Assembly (NCBI GenBank): GCA_934045075.1
Contig: OW203724.1
Span: 8,233,473-8,297,472, forward strand
Direction: 5' to 3'
DNA from: Yponomeuta sedellus
Lineage: Eukaryota > Arthropoda > Insecta > Lepidoptera > Yponomeutidae
DNA length: 64,000 bases
Shown here: positions 1-9,422 of the stretch, piece by piece
Position numbering within the stretch: position 1 is the stretch's first letter
How the letters are laid out: each line of letters opens with the position of its first letter
Made by a program: the position numbers and the translations under genes
Notes under the pieces: generated by a model
The model's input: the letters and a program-made list of their open reading frames with translations, nothing else
What the model was told of the DNA's origin: nothing
Database searches by the model: none

Positions 1-878
1 CGGGGTTCCTCGTGCCCGCTTCGCGGAGCTCGGCCTCCGGCCTCGCAAGTTTGTCCCATTTTGCTTTTGCGCTGGTACTTGTGCGCCGTAACCTGAATGG
101 TCTCGGCCTTCGGCCTCGGCCTAAACGGAGCTCGGCCTTCGGCCTCGCCGCGGCGGAGTTCCTCGTGCCCGCTCCGCGGAGCTCGGCCTCCGGCCTCGCA
201 AGTTTGTCCCTTTTTGCTTTTGCGCTGGTACTTGTGCGCTATAACTTGAATCGTCTCGGCCTTCGGCCTCGGCCTAAACGGAGCTCGGCCTTCGGCCTCG
301 CCGCGGCAGCACTTTTTGTGCCCGCTTCGCGGAGCTCGGCCTCCGGCCTCGCAAGTTTGTCCCATTTCTCTGTTGAAAAGTCAATTTTAGTACTAAATCT
401 CCATACAAAAATTTGTCATTTTCAATCATCAATATCTCGGCCGCCATCTTAAAATTCCAAGATGTCGGATTTTTCTCATATACCTGGGTCCTTTGGCAAC
501 GCGATGCCGTTTACGGCATATCTCCAGCATATGCCCAGTTGGCTGCCGACTTTTTGGCGCAAAGGTCGATTTTTCGGTCGGCTATATCTGCGCCGCCATT
601 TTGAATTTCGAACAACCAAATTTTTTTTTTTCAATCGGATCACTATATCACCATTCTATCAAAATTTCATCCAAATCGGCCGGTAAACTACAGAGTTAGC
701 ACCTTCGAGTAGTGGAACGCGTTCGAAATTCAAAAATCGGCTTCATAGGATGGCTGTAATTCATACATTTTCTACAACTTTCTCATACATCATTTTCGTC
801 CAAATCTTACCGTTTCCGAGAAAACGTATGGATGAATAGATCAGTGAGTATACCGGATTGTAGCTTTATATATATATA
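1..878. repeat. D module, left-truncated by the window edge
   Basis: The window opens inside the GC-rich 153-bp minisatellite: anchors CTCGGCC lie at 102 and 255, exactly 153 apart. A last shortened copy fades out near 366. From about 378 the sequence becomes AT-richer and matches the core and tail of the other D modules, ending in the TA tract 868-878. The tail is the 'beta' version (GGCTTCATAGG, AATCTTACCG, AGTATACCGG). The hairpin head is missing because it lies left of the window. Confidence 0.93.
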
Positions 879-1097
879 ATGACTCGGGTCGTTCACCCGG
901 TAGGTATTTGCGGCAGGCAGTACTTGCGGAGGGCTTCTATAGGAAATCGATTTTCAGTACAAAATGTTCATACAAAGTTGGCCTTGATCAATCGTCAATA
1001 ACTCGGCCGGCAATTAGAAATTTCAAAATGTTTGATTTTTCTCAGGGACCTGAATATCTACGTGACACGATGCCATTCACAGATGAGCAATTTTTTT
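879..1097. repeat. Head segment A (exemplar)
   Basis: This non-tandem left arm begins ATGACTCGGG directly after the TA tract. A small hairpin (CGGGT 885-889, ACCCG 895-899, 5-nt loop) lies at its start. From 949 (GATTTTCAGTAC) to about 1072 it aligns by eye with the core of tail C (from 2033) and of D (from about 378). Three versions occur in the window: TCTATAGGAA, TCTATAAGGAA (one base longer) and TCTATAAGGAAATTG (15898 only). Confidence 0.9.
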
Positions 1098-1977
1098 GGC
1101 CTTTGGCCTCCACCGGTGGTACTAAAAAAATGCATTTTTGTATGAAAAGTCCTATTTTGGGTGAAAAAATTCTATTAAAGTGGGTGATTTTCAAACTTTG
1201 ATGAGTCGATGGCCAACTGGAATGCCACAGCACCTCGGCACTAAGTAGCCGCTCCCAGCCGAGTAGTAGTTTCGGCCTTTGGCCTCCGTCGGTGGTACTA
1301 AAGAAATGCATTTTTGTATGAAAATAACTATTTTGGGTGAAAATTTTCTATTAAAGTGGGTGATTTTCAAACTTTAATGGGTCGATGGCCAACTGGAATG
1401 CCACAGCACCTCGGCACTAAGTAGCCGCTCCCAGCCGAGTAGTAGTTTCGGCCTTTGGCCTCTGTCGGTGGTACTAAAGAAATGCATTTTTGTATGAAAA
1501 TAACTATTTTGGGTGAAAATTTTCTATTAAAGTGGGTGATTTTCAAACTTTAATGGGTCGATGGCCAACTGGAATGCCACAGCACCTCGGCACTAAGTAG
1601 CCGCTCCCAGCCGAGTAGTAGTTTCGGCCTTTGGCCTCCGTCGGTGGTACTAAAGAAATGCATTTTTGTATGAAAATAACTATTTTGGGTGAAAATTTTC
1701 TATTAAAGTGGGTGATTTTCAAACTTTAATGGGTCGATGGCCAACTGGAATGCCACAGCACCTCGGCACTAAGTAGCCGCTCCCAGCCGAGTAGTAGTTT
1801 CGGCCTTTGGCCTCTGTCGGTGGTACTAAAGAAATGCATTTTTGTATGAAAATAACTATTTTGGGTGAAAATTTTCTATTAAAGTGGGTGATTTTCAAAC
1901 TTTAATGGGTCGATGGCCAACTGGAATGCCACAGCACCTCGGCGTGGTGACGCCATTCTCAGCCAAGTACTCATTTT
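1098..1977. repeat. 176-bp B satellite array (exemplar)
   Basis: Unit starts (GGCCTTTGGCC) fall at 1098, 1274, 1450, 1626 and 1802, each exactly 176 apart. A unit runs through ATGCATTTTTGTATG, a TGATTTTCAAAC block, CGATGGCCAACTGG and CAGCACCTCGGCAC to GAGTAGTAGTTT. Variable positions across the window: ATGC/ACGC, ATAAC/AATCC/AGTCC, TTTTGGG/TTTCGGG, GAATTTTTTC/GAAATTTTTC/GAAAATTTTC, AAAGTGGG/ATAGTGCG/AAAGTGCG, TGCCACA/TGCTACA and CACTAAG/CACTGAG. The length is nucleosome-sized, as in many centromeric satellites. Confidence 0.97.
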
Positions 1978-2550
1978 GGCGCTTAGCCTCTATCGATGGT
2001 ACAAAAAAATTAAGATTTTCTACGAAAAAGATGATTTTCAGTACAAATTTTTTGTAGAAATTCTCCATAGTAAATTTGACACCTTTGAAAGCCAATATCT
2101 CAGCCGCCATCTTGAAATGTCAGAATGTCGGATTTTTCTCATATACCTGGGTCCTTTGACGACACGATGCCGTTTACCGCTGGTCCCTGGCATGCGCCCA
2201 GTTGGCTGCCGACTTTTTTGCGTAGAGGTCGAAAAAAGGCCGATTTTCGGAGGGCTATAGCTCCGGTGGTATTTTGAATTTGGAACGACCGTCGGCGGAA
2301 CCGAAAATGGCGTGTCGAAGAAAAGGCCGGGTGAAAATTTCATCCAAATCGGTCGGTAAACGACAGAGTTAGCACCCTCGCGTAGTGGAACGCGTTCGAA
2401 ATTCAAAAATCGGCTCCATAGGATGGCTGTATATCGTACATTCCCTACAACTTTCTCATACATCATTTTCGTCCAACTCTTGCCATTTCCGAGAAAACGT
2501 ATGGATGTTAGATCAGTGAGTATATCGCATTGTAGCTTTATATATATATA
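1978..2550. repeat. Tail segment C (exemplar)
   Basis: The right arm starts with a diverged B-like segment (GGCGCTTAGCC in place of GGCCTTTGGCC, preceded by CGGCGTGGTGACGCC). It continues through the shared core (2033 to about 2180), a CGACCGTCGGCGGAACCG block found only in C, and a roughly 240-bp end shared with D (from about CATCCAAATCGGTC to GTAGCTTT). It ends in ATATATATATA. It contains the 8-bp palindrome AACGCGTT. Confidence 0.92.
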
Positions 2551-5500
2551 ATGACTCGGGTCGTTCACCCGGTAGGTATTTGCGGCAGGCAGTACTTGCG
2601 GAGGGCTTCTATAAGGAAATCGATTTTCAGTACAAAATGTTCATACAAAGTTGGCCTTCATCAATCGTCAATAGCTCGGCCGGCAATTGGAAATTTCAAA
2701 ATGTTTGATTTTTCTCAGGGACCTGAATATCTACGTGACACGATGCCATTCACAGATGAGCAATTTTTTTGGCCTTTGGCCTCCGTCGGTGGTACTAAAG
2801 AAATGCATTTTTGTATGAAAATAACTATTTTGGGTGAAAATTTTCTATTATAGTGCGTGATTTTCAAACTTTAATGAGTCGATGGCCAACTGGAATGCCA
2901 CAGCACCTCGGCACTGAGTAGCCGCTCCCAGCCGAGTAGTAGTTTCGGCCTTTGGCCTCCGTCGGTGGTACTAAAGAAACGCATTTTTGTATGAAAATAA
3001 CTATTTCGGGTGAAATTTTTCTATTATAGTGCGTGATTTTCAAACTTTAATGAGTCGATGGCCAACTGGAATGCCACAGCACCTCGGCACTGAGTAGCCG
3101 CTCCCAGCCGAGTAGTAGTTTCGGCCTTTGGCCTCCGTCGGTGGTACTAAAGAAACGCATTTTTGTATGAAAATAACTATTTCGGGTGAAATTTTTCTAT
3201 TATAGTGCGTGATTTTCAAACTTTAATGAGTCGATGGCCAACTGGAATGCTACAGCACCTCGGCACTGAGTAGCCGCTCCCAGCCGAGTAGTAGTTTCGG
3301 CCTTTGGCCTCCGTCGGTGGTACTAAAGAAATGCATTTTTGTATGAAAAATCCTATTTTGGGTGAAAATTTTCTATTAAAGTGGGTGATTTTCAAACTTT
3401 GATGAGTCGATGGCCAACTGGAATGCCACAGCACCTCGGCACTAAGTAGCCGCTCCCAGCCGAGTAGTAGTTTCGGCCTTTGGCCTCCGTCGGTGGTACT
3501 AAAGAAATGCATTTTTGTATGAAAAATCCTATTTCGGGTGAAAATTTTCTATTAAAGTGCGTGATTTTCAAACTTTAATGAGTCGATGGCCAACTGGAAT
3601 GCCACAGCACCTCGGCACTGAGTAGCCGCTCCCAGCCGAGTAGTAGTTTCGGCCTTTGGCCTCCGTCGGTGGTACTAAAGAAATGCATTTTTGTATGAAA
3701 ATAACTATTTCGGGTGAATTTTTTCTATTAAAGTGGGTGATTTTCAAACTTTAATGGGTCGATGGCCAACTGGAATGCTACAGCACCTCGGCACTGAGTA
3801 GCCGCTCCCAGCCGAGTAGTAGTTTCGGCCTTTGGCCTCCGTCGGTGGTACTAAAGAAATGCATTTTTGTATGAAAATAACTATTTCGGGTGAATTTTTT
3901 CTATTAAAGTGGGTGATTTTCAAACTTTAATGGGTCGATGGCCAACTGGAATGCTACAGCACCTCGGCACTGAGTAGCCGCTCCCAGCCGAGTAGTAGTT
4001 TCGGCCTTTGGCCTCCGTCGGTGGTACTAAAGAAATGCATTTTTGTATGAAAATAACTATTTCGGGTGAAATTTTTCTATTATAGTGCGTGATTTTCAAA
4101 CTTTGATGAGTCGATGGCCAACTGGAATGCCACAGCACCTCGGCACTAAGTAGCCGCTCCCAGCCGAGTAGTAGTTTCGGCCTTTGGCCTCCGTCGGTGG
4201 TACTAAAGAAATGCATTTTTGTATGAAAAATCCTATTTTGGGTGAAAATTTTCTATTAAAGTGGGTGATTTTCAAACTTTGATGAGTCGATGGCCAACTG
4301 GAATGCCACAGCACCTCGGCACTAAGTAGCCGCTCCCAGCCGAGTAGTAGTTTCGGCCTTTGGCCTCCGTCGGTGGTACTAAAGAAATGCATTTTTGTAT
4401 GAAAAATCCTATTTCGGGTGAAAATTTTCTATTAAAGTGCGTGATTTTCAAACTTTAATGAGTCGATGGCCAACTGGAATGCCACAGCACCTCGGCACTG
4501 AGTAGCCGCTCCCAGCCGAGTAGTAGTTTCGGCCTTTGGCCTCCGTCGGTGGTACTAAAGAAATGCATTTTTGTATGAAAAATCCTATTTCGGGTGAAAA
4601 TTTTCTATTAAAGTGCGTGATTTTCAAACTTTAATGAGTCGATGGCCAACTGGAATGCCACAGCACCTCGGCACTGAGTAGCCGCTCCCAGCCGAGTAGA
4701 AGTTTCGGCCTTTGGCCTCCGTCGGTGGTACTAAAGAAATGCATTTTTGTATGAAAATAACTATTTCGGGTGAATTTTTTCTATTAAAGTGGGTGATTTT
4801 CAAACTTTAATGGGTCGATGGCCAACTGGAATGCTACAGCACCTCGGCACTGAGTAGCCGCTCCCAGCCGAGTAGTAGTTTCGGCCTTTGGCCTCCGTCG
4901 GTGGTACTAAAGAAATGCATTTTTGTATGAAAATAACTATTTCGGGTGAATTTTTTCTATTAAAGTGGGTGATTTTCAAACTTTAATGGGTCGATGGCCA
5001 ACTGGAATGCTACAGCACCTCGGCACTGAGTAGCCGCTCCCAGCCGAGTAGTAGTTTCGGCCTTTGGCCTCCGTCGGTGGTACTAAAGAAATGCATTTTT
5101 GTATGAAAATAACTATTTCGGGTGAAATTTTTCTATTATAGTGCGTGATTTTCAAACTTTGATGAGTCGATGGCCAACTGGAATGCCACAGCACCTCGGC
5201 ACTAAGTAGCCGCTCCCAGCCGAGTAGTAGTTTCGGCCTTTGGCCTCCGTCGGTGGTACTAAAGAAATGCATTTTTGTATGAAAATAACTATTTCGGGTG
5301 AATTTTTTCTATTAAAGTGGGTGATTTTCAAACTTTAATGGGTCGATGGCCAACTGGAATGCTACAGCACCTCGGCACTGAGTAGCCGCTCCCAGCCGAG
5401 TAGTAGTTTCGGCCTTTGGCCTCCGTCGGTGGTACTAAAGAAATGCATTTTTGTATGAAAATAACTATTTCGGGTGAAATTTTTCTATTATAGTGCGTGA

Positions 5501-6863
5501 TTTTCAAACTTTGATGAGTCGATGGCCAACTGGAATGCCACAGCACCTCGGCACTAAGTAGCCGCTCCCAGCCGAGTAGTAGTTTCGGCCTTTGGCCTCC
5601 GTCGGTGGTACTAAAGAAATGCATTTTTGTATGAAAAATCCTATTTCGGGTGAAAATTTTCTATTAAAGTGCGTGATTTTCAAACTTTAATGAGTCGATG
5701 GCCAACTGGAATGCCACAGCACCTCGGCACTGAGTAGCCGCTCCCAGCCGAGTAGTAGTTTCGGCCTTTGGCCTCCGTCGGTGGTACTAAAGAAATGCAT
5801 TTTTGTATGAAAATAACTATTTCGGGTGAATTTTTTCTATTAAAGTGGGTGATTTTCAAACTTTAATGGGTCGATGGCCAACTGGAATGCTACAGCACCT
5901 CGGCACTGAGTAGCCGCTCCCAGCCGAGTAGTAGTTTCGGCCTTTGGCCTCCGTCGGTGGTACTAAAGAAATGCATTTTTGTATGAAAATAACTATTTCG
6001 GGTGAATTTTTTCTATTAAAGTGGGTGATTTTCAAACTTTAATGGGTCGATGGCCAACTGGAATGCTACAGCACCTCGGCACTGAGTAGCCGCTCCCAGC
6101 CGAGTAGTAGTTTCGGCCTTTGGCCTCCGTCGGTGGTACTAAAGAAACGCATTTTTGTATGAAAATAACTATTTCGGGTGAAATTTTTCTATTATAGTGC
6201 GTGATTTTCAAACTTTAATGAGTCGATGGCCAACTGGAATGCCACAGCACCTCGGCGTGGTGACGCCATTCTCAGCCAAGTACTCATTTTGGCGCTTAGC
6301 CTCTGTCGATGGTACAAAAAAATTAAGATTTTCTACGAAAAAGATGATTTTCAGTACAAATTTTTTGTAGAAATTCTCCATAGTAAATTTGACACCTTTG
6401 AAAGCCAATATCTCAGCCGCCATCTTGAAATGTCAGAATGTCGGAATTTTCTCATATACCTGGGTCCTTTGACGACACGATGCCGTTTACGGCTGGTCCC
6501 TGGCATGCGCCCAGTTGGCTGCCGACTTTTTTGCGTAGAGGTCGAAAAAAGGCCGATTTTCGGAGGGCTATATCTCCGGTGGTATTTTGAATTTGGAACG
6601 ACCGTCGGCGGAACCGAAAATGGCGTGTCGAAGAAAAGGCCGGGTGAAAATTTCATCCAAATCGGTCGGTAAACGACAGAGTTAGCACCCTCGCGTAGTG
6701 GAACGCGTTCGAAATTCAAAAATCGGCTCCATAGGATGGCTGTATATCGTACATTCCCTACAACTTTCTCATACATCATTATCGTCCAACTCTTGCCATT
6801 TCCGAGAAAACGTATGGATGTTAGATCAGTGAGTATATCGCATTGTAGCTTTATATATATATA
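2551..6863. repeat. ABC satellite module 2 (20 B units)
   Basis: Head of the TCTATAAGGAA version, then B array 2771-6290 (20 x 176) and a tail to the TA tract 6853-6863. Length 4,313 bp, the same as modules 23386-27698 and 52820-57132, and most units correspond. The last units and the tail differ: they carry GTCGGAATTTTCTC and the ACGC unit, as in 27699-29723 and 29724-31747. The module therefore looks like a left part of one type joined to a right part of another. Confidence 0.95.
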
Positions 6864-6866
6864 ACT

Positions 6867-6898
6867 AGGGGGCGAGCCCCCTGCGCGCTTACGCGCGC
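6867..6898. other. Paired GC hairpins at the D module head
   Basis: AGGGGG (6867-6872) and CCCCCT (6877-6882) flank a CGAG loop. This is followed directly by GCGCGC (6883-6888), TTAC, GCGCGC (6893-6898). Both are perfect inverted repeats. The same pair begins three bases into the D modules at 17396, 22319, 36149, 47441 and 51753. On the minus strand they sit just inside a terminal CTAG next to the TA tract. Their role is unknown. Confidence 0.9.
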
Positions 6899-6997
6899 CA
6901 ACCCCCAGCCTCTCCGAGCTGCGCTCTCCGCGGCGCTCGGCCTAGGGCCTCGCTAGACACTTATTGTAGTGAATTGTTGCATGGGAACATGTATGGT

Positions 6998-7565
6998 CTC
7001 GGCCTTCGGCCTCGGCCTGGATGGAGCTCGGCCTTCGGCCTCGCCGCGGCGGGGTTTCTCGTGCCCGCTCCGCGGAGCTCGGCCTGCGGCCTCGCAAGTT
7101 TGTCCCTTTTTGCTCTTGCGCTGGTACTTGTCCGCCGTAACCTGAACCTTCTCGGCCTTCGGCCTCGGCCTGGACGGAGCTCGGCCTTCGGCCTCGCCGT
7201 GGCGGAGTGTCTCGTGCCCGCTTCGCGGAGCTCGGCCTCCGGCCTCGCAAGTTTGTCCCTTTTTGCTTTTGCGCTGGTACTTGTGCGCCGTAACCTAAAT
7301 GGTCTCGGCCTTCGGCCTCGGCCTAAACGGAGCTCGGCCTTCGGCCTCGCCGCGGCGGGGTTTCTCGTGCCCGGTCCGCGGAGCTTGGCCTGCGGCCTCG
7401 CAAGATTGTCCCTTTTTGCTCTTGCGCTGGTACTTGTGCGCCGCAATTTGAATGGTCTCGGCCTTCGGCCTCGGCCTAAACGGAGCTCGGCCTTCGGCCT
7501 CGCCGCGGCAGAACTTTTTGTGCCTGCTTCGCGAAGCTCGGCCTCCGGCCTCGCAAGTTTGTCTC
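6998..7565. repeat. 153-bp GC-rich minisatellite in D
   Basis: CTCGGCCTTCGGCCTCGG anchors (last base variable in the third copy region) occur at 6998, 7151, 7304 and 7457, exactly 153 bp apart; the last copy is shortened. The unit is dense in CTCGGCCTTCGGCCTCG, GCCGCGGC and CCGCGGAGCTCGG palindromic words, then TTTGTCCCTTTTTGC. The period is 51 codons, so frames without a stop in one copy stay open through the array on both strands. Confidence 0.95.
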
Positions 7566-8073
7566 ATTTCTCTATTGAAAAGTCAATTTTAGTACTAAAT
7601 CTCCATACAAAAATTTGTCATTTTCAATCATCAATATCTCGGCCGCCATCTTGAAATTCCAAGATGTCGGATTTTTCTCATATACCTGGGTCCTTTGCCA
7701 ACACGATGCCGCTTACGGCATATCTCTAGCATATGCCCAGTTGGCTGCCGACTTTTTTGCGCAAAGGTCGATTTTTCGGTCGGCTATATCTGCGCCGCCA
7801 TTTTGAATTTCGAACTACCAAAATTTTTTTTTTCAATCGGATCACTAAAACACCATTCTTTCAAATTTTCATCCAAATCGGTCGGTAAACGACAGAGTTA
7901 GCACCCTCGCGTAGTGGAACGCGTTCGAAATTCAAAAATCGGCTCCATAGGATGGCCGTATATCATACATTCCCTACAACTTTGTCATACATCATTTTCG
8001 TCCAACTCGTGCCATTTCCGAGAAAACGTATTATGTTAGATCAGTGAGTATATCGCATTGTAGCTTTATATAT

Positions 8074-8107
8074 CGCACTGCTATTACAATAGTGTCGTAA
8101 CTCAAAA
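8074..8107 (+). repeat. Left terminal inverted repeat
   Basis: Thirty-four bases beginning CGCACTGCTATTAC and ending GTAACTCAAAA. They are the exact reverse complement of 10045-10078. The repeat contains an imperfect palindrome CTATT-AC-AATAG. Confidence 0.95.
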
Positions 8108-8791
8108 TATGTCGAATTCATTATTAAACCATCAAAATATGCAGAATTTTTTCGTCTATCCACCAATAAGACCGTGGTAAAAATAGTGCAAGAAATGACT
8201 CCGAGATGGCGTTGTAAGTCACTATAGATGGCTGACCGGTAGTAATAGCGGCACCCCCAATACCGCGCCATTTTTAGTTGCCTTCATGACTAGGTAAGTG
8301 CGCACGGGTCGGTTCGACCGTTAGACCACACTAAGTCAAATTGTTGCGGTATAGCTGACTCAGGTATGTGAGTTTTGTTTTTGCTATTTAGAGTTAACAC
8401 ATTATAGGTGACTTAATTGTTGAATAAAGTATAAACACGTACGCGTTATTTTTAATTCCTTCATTATAGTTGATTCATACTTTCGTAAGTCCGAATAACA
8501 ATTTAAAGTTAGAACGTTCTTGTTGGTTTATTTAATACTTTTAGACATAATACACTATTGGTGGTTCAAAACTTTTATTACATTTTTTGGTTTATAATCT
8601 TAAAATTATAGGCGTTTCATGTTTATGGTTGAATTAGTTGGATAGCATGGTTAATTAAACTTACAGTAGTAGCTAAATAATCATTTATTTTTCGTGTAAA
8701 TAGTATTTTTTTAGTTAATACACTACAGATGATTTTTAGATTATGCTTAATTTCTATTCAGAAAAACAATCGTTTTCGTTTTAGATTAATC
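8108..8791. other. AT-rich non-coding left part of the transposon
   Basis: No convincing reading frame. It holds a subterminal motif GAGTTAACACATTATAG (8391-8407), related to the terminal repeat but inverted relative to it. It also has a short hairpin GGTCG-GTT-CGACC (8307-8319) and two words related to the terminal repeat, TACACTATTG at 8551 and ATACACTACAG near 8719. It probably contains the 5' untranslated region and promoter of the relic gene; no clear TATA box or initiator can be assigned. Confidence 0.6.
8391..8407 (+). repeat. Subterminal inverted repeat, left
   Basis: GAGTTAACACATTATAG resembles the inverse of the internal copy at 9869-9885 (CAATAGTGTGTTAACTC) and of the adjacent terminal repeat (CAATAGTGTCGTAACTC). 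Each end of the element thus has an outer copy and an inner copy in opposite orientation, a layout that can serve as transposase binding sites. Confidence 0.65.
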
Positions 8792-9422
8792 ATGCAGCGT
8801 GGTCGATTATTGGTTTTGATGGCGAAGAAGTCTGCGTCTGTTGTGCAGCCTGATAAGGAGAATGAGATGGCGAGCGAAGAGGAACTTCTATCTTCAACAT
8901 GTTCTTCTTCTGAACCGCCAACCTCAAAATTGGTTAGTACTGGACATGAAAACTCAAGCAGTTTACAAGTAGCGGAACTACCAATGGAAACGACTGAATT
9001 GCAATATTTAAACTCATCGCCTTCGATACTAAATTCAGTACTACAAGAAGTCGACATCAACGTTGCACTGACTGCCTGCGGTAATGCTGCTTCAGCAAAC
9101 AAGAAAAACCAACCTCGATATTTTAATTCACCTTTGCATTCCGGTAAGAGTGATTGCGATAATTCCGATTGCGATCCAAATTTTACACCATCTAGTAAAG
9201 ATGGTGTAAAATTTGTTGATGGTGTAAAATTGAACCATCTAGTAAAGTCCCAACGTCCCTTCTGCGAGCAGCTCGAGTAGCTCCAGCAACTCCAGCAGCT
9301 CCTCTTCGAGCTTCAGTTCTTTGAGAAGTGCGGACCAGGAAGCCGTAAGTCAAGACCACTCTGCTAGTCGTTCAGCAGTTCAAGAGGTTCCCGAGCTTCT
9401 TCGGAATCGTGTCTTTGTTTAG
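8792..9422 (+). pseudogene. Degenerate transposon-borne gene, N-terminal region with Ser-rich segment
   Basis: The product is not recognised. The frame from the ATG at 8792 encodes about 162 residues to a stop at 9278-9280. An ATG 63 bp upstream (8729) extends it, but the added residues look like translated leader. The protein is hydrophilic and low in complexity: MQRGRLLVLMAKK at the start, an acidic/Ser-rich stretch (EEELLSSTCSSSEPP) and SDCDNSDCDPNFTPSS near residues 125-140. A second frame, open from 9246 to TAG 9420-9422, encodes a serine tract and then SSLRSADQEA. It reads like the natural continuation, so the gene appears frameshifted near 9178-9247, where a palindrome and a 13-bp direct repeat sit. 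A donor-like GTAAGT lies at 9345-9350. I infer a truncated transposase-associated gene; no catalytic motif is present, so a captured host exon is also possible. Confidence 0.5.
9178..9247. repeat. Palindrome and local duplication at the frame break
   Basis: AAATTTTACACCATC (9178-9192) and its exact inverse (9200-9214) form 15-bp arms around a 7-base loop. GATGGTGTAAAATT recurs at 9218-9231, and CCATCTAGTAAAG occurs at both 9188-9200 and 9235-9247. This local rearrangement coincides with the point where the relic gene switches frame. Confidence 0.85.

Larger units (their letters stand above)
879..2550. repeat. ABC satellite module 1 (5 B units)
   Basis: Head, five 176-bp units and tail, closed by the TA tract 2540-2550. 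Units 2-5 alternate CCTCCGTCGG and CCTCTGTCGG, so the working period here is a 352-bp dimer. The B units are of the TATTTTGGG type. The module matches the one at 45769-47440 in length (1,672 bp) and unit order. Confidence 0.95.
6864..8073. repeat. D module, interrupted by a transposon in its terminal TA tract
   Basis: Starts ACTAGGGGGCGAG after the TA tract. It has paired hairpins, a GC-rich minisatellite with four anchors, then the core and a tail. The tail is of the alpha type seen in ABC modules (GGCTCCATAGG, TTGTCATAC, CGTATTATGTTAG), unlike most D modules. The closing TA tract is split: 6 bases remain at 8068-8073 and 9 at 10079-10087, beyond the inserted element. Confidence 0.93.

Noticed and set aside
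1098..1977. CRISPR-like array
   Set aside because: There are no spacers: the whole 176-bp unit repeats, and the context is eukaryotic satellite.
2376..2410. Pol III A/B boxes (SINE or tRNA origin) around TAGTGG and GTTCGAAATTC in the tails
   Set aside because: The A-like and B-like words are only about 10 bp apart, the B-box match is partial, and no tRNA-like fold is apparent.
2038..2568. 176-codon minus-strand frame over tail C
   Set aside because: It starts in the next module's head, crosses the TA junction and overlaps a plus-strand frame of up to 148 codons. It exists only where an A head follows. Copies agree because the DNA is near-identical. No recognisable motif.
4096..4392. Repeated 98-codon minus-strand frame in the B arrays as a protein family
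   Set aside because: It spans parts of two adjacent 176-bp units. 176 is not a multiple of 3, so the frame shifts from unit to unit, and single variants open or close it. No domain, start context or independent conservation is visible.
8041..8271. Minus-strand frame across the left transposon end
   Set aside because: It runs through the satellite, the terminal repeat and AT-rich non-coding DNA, so it is a chance frame.
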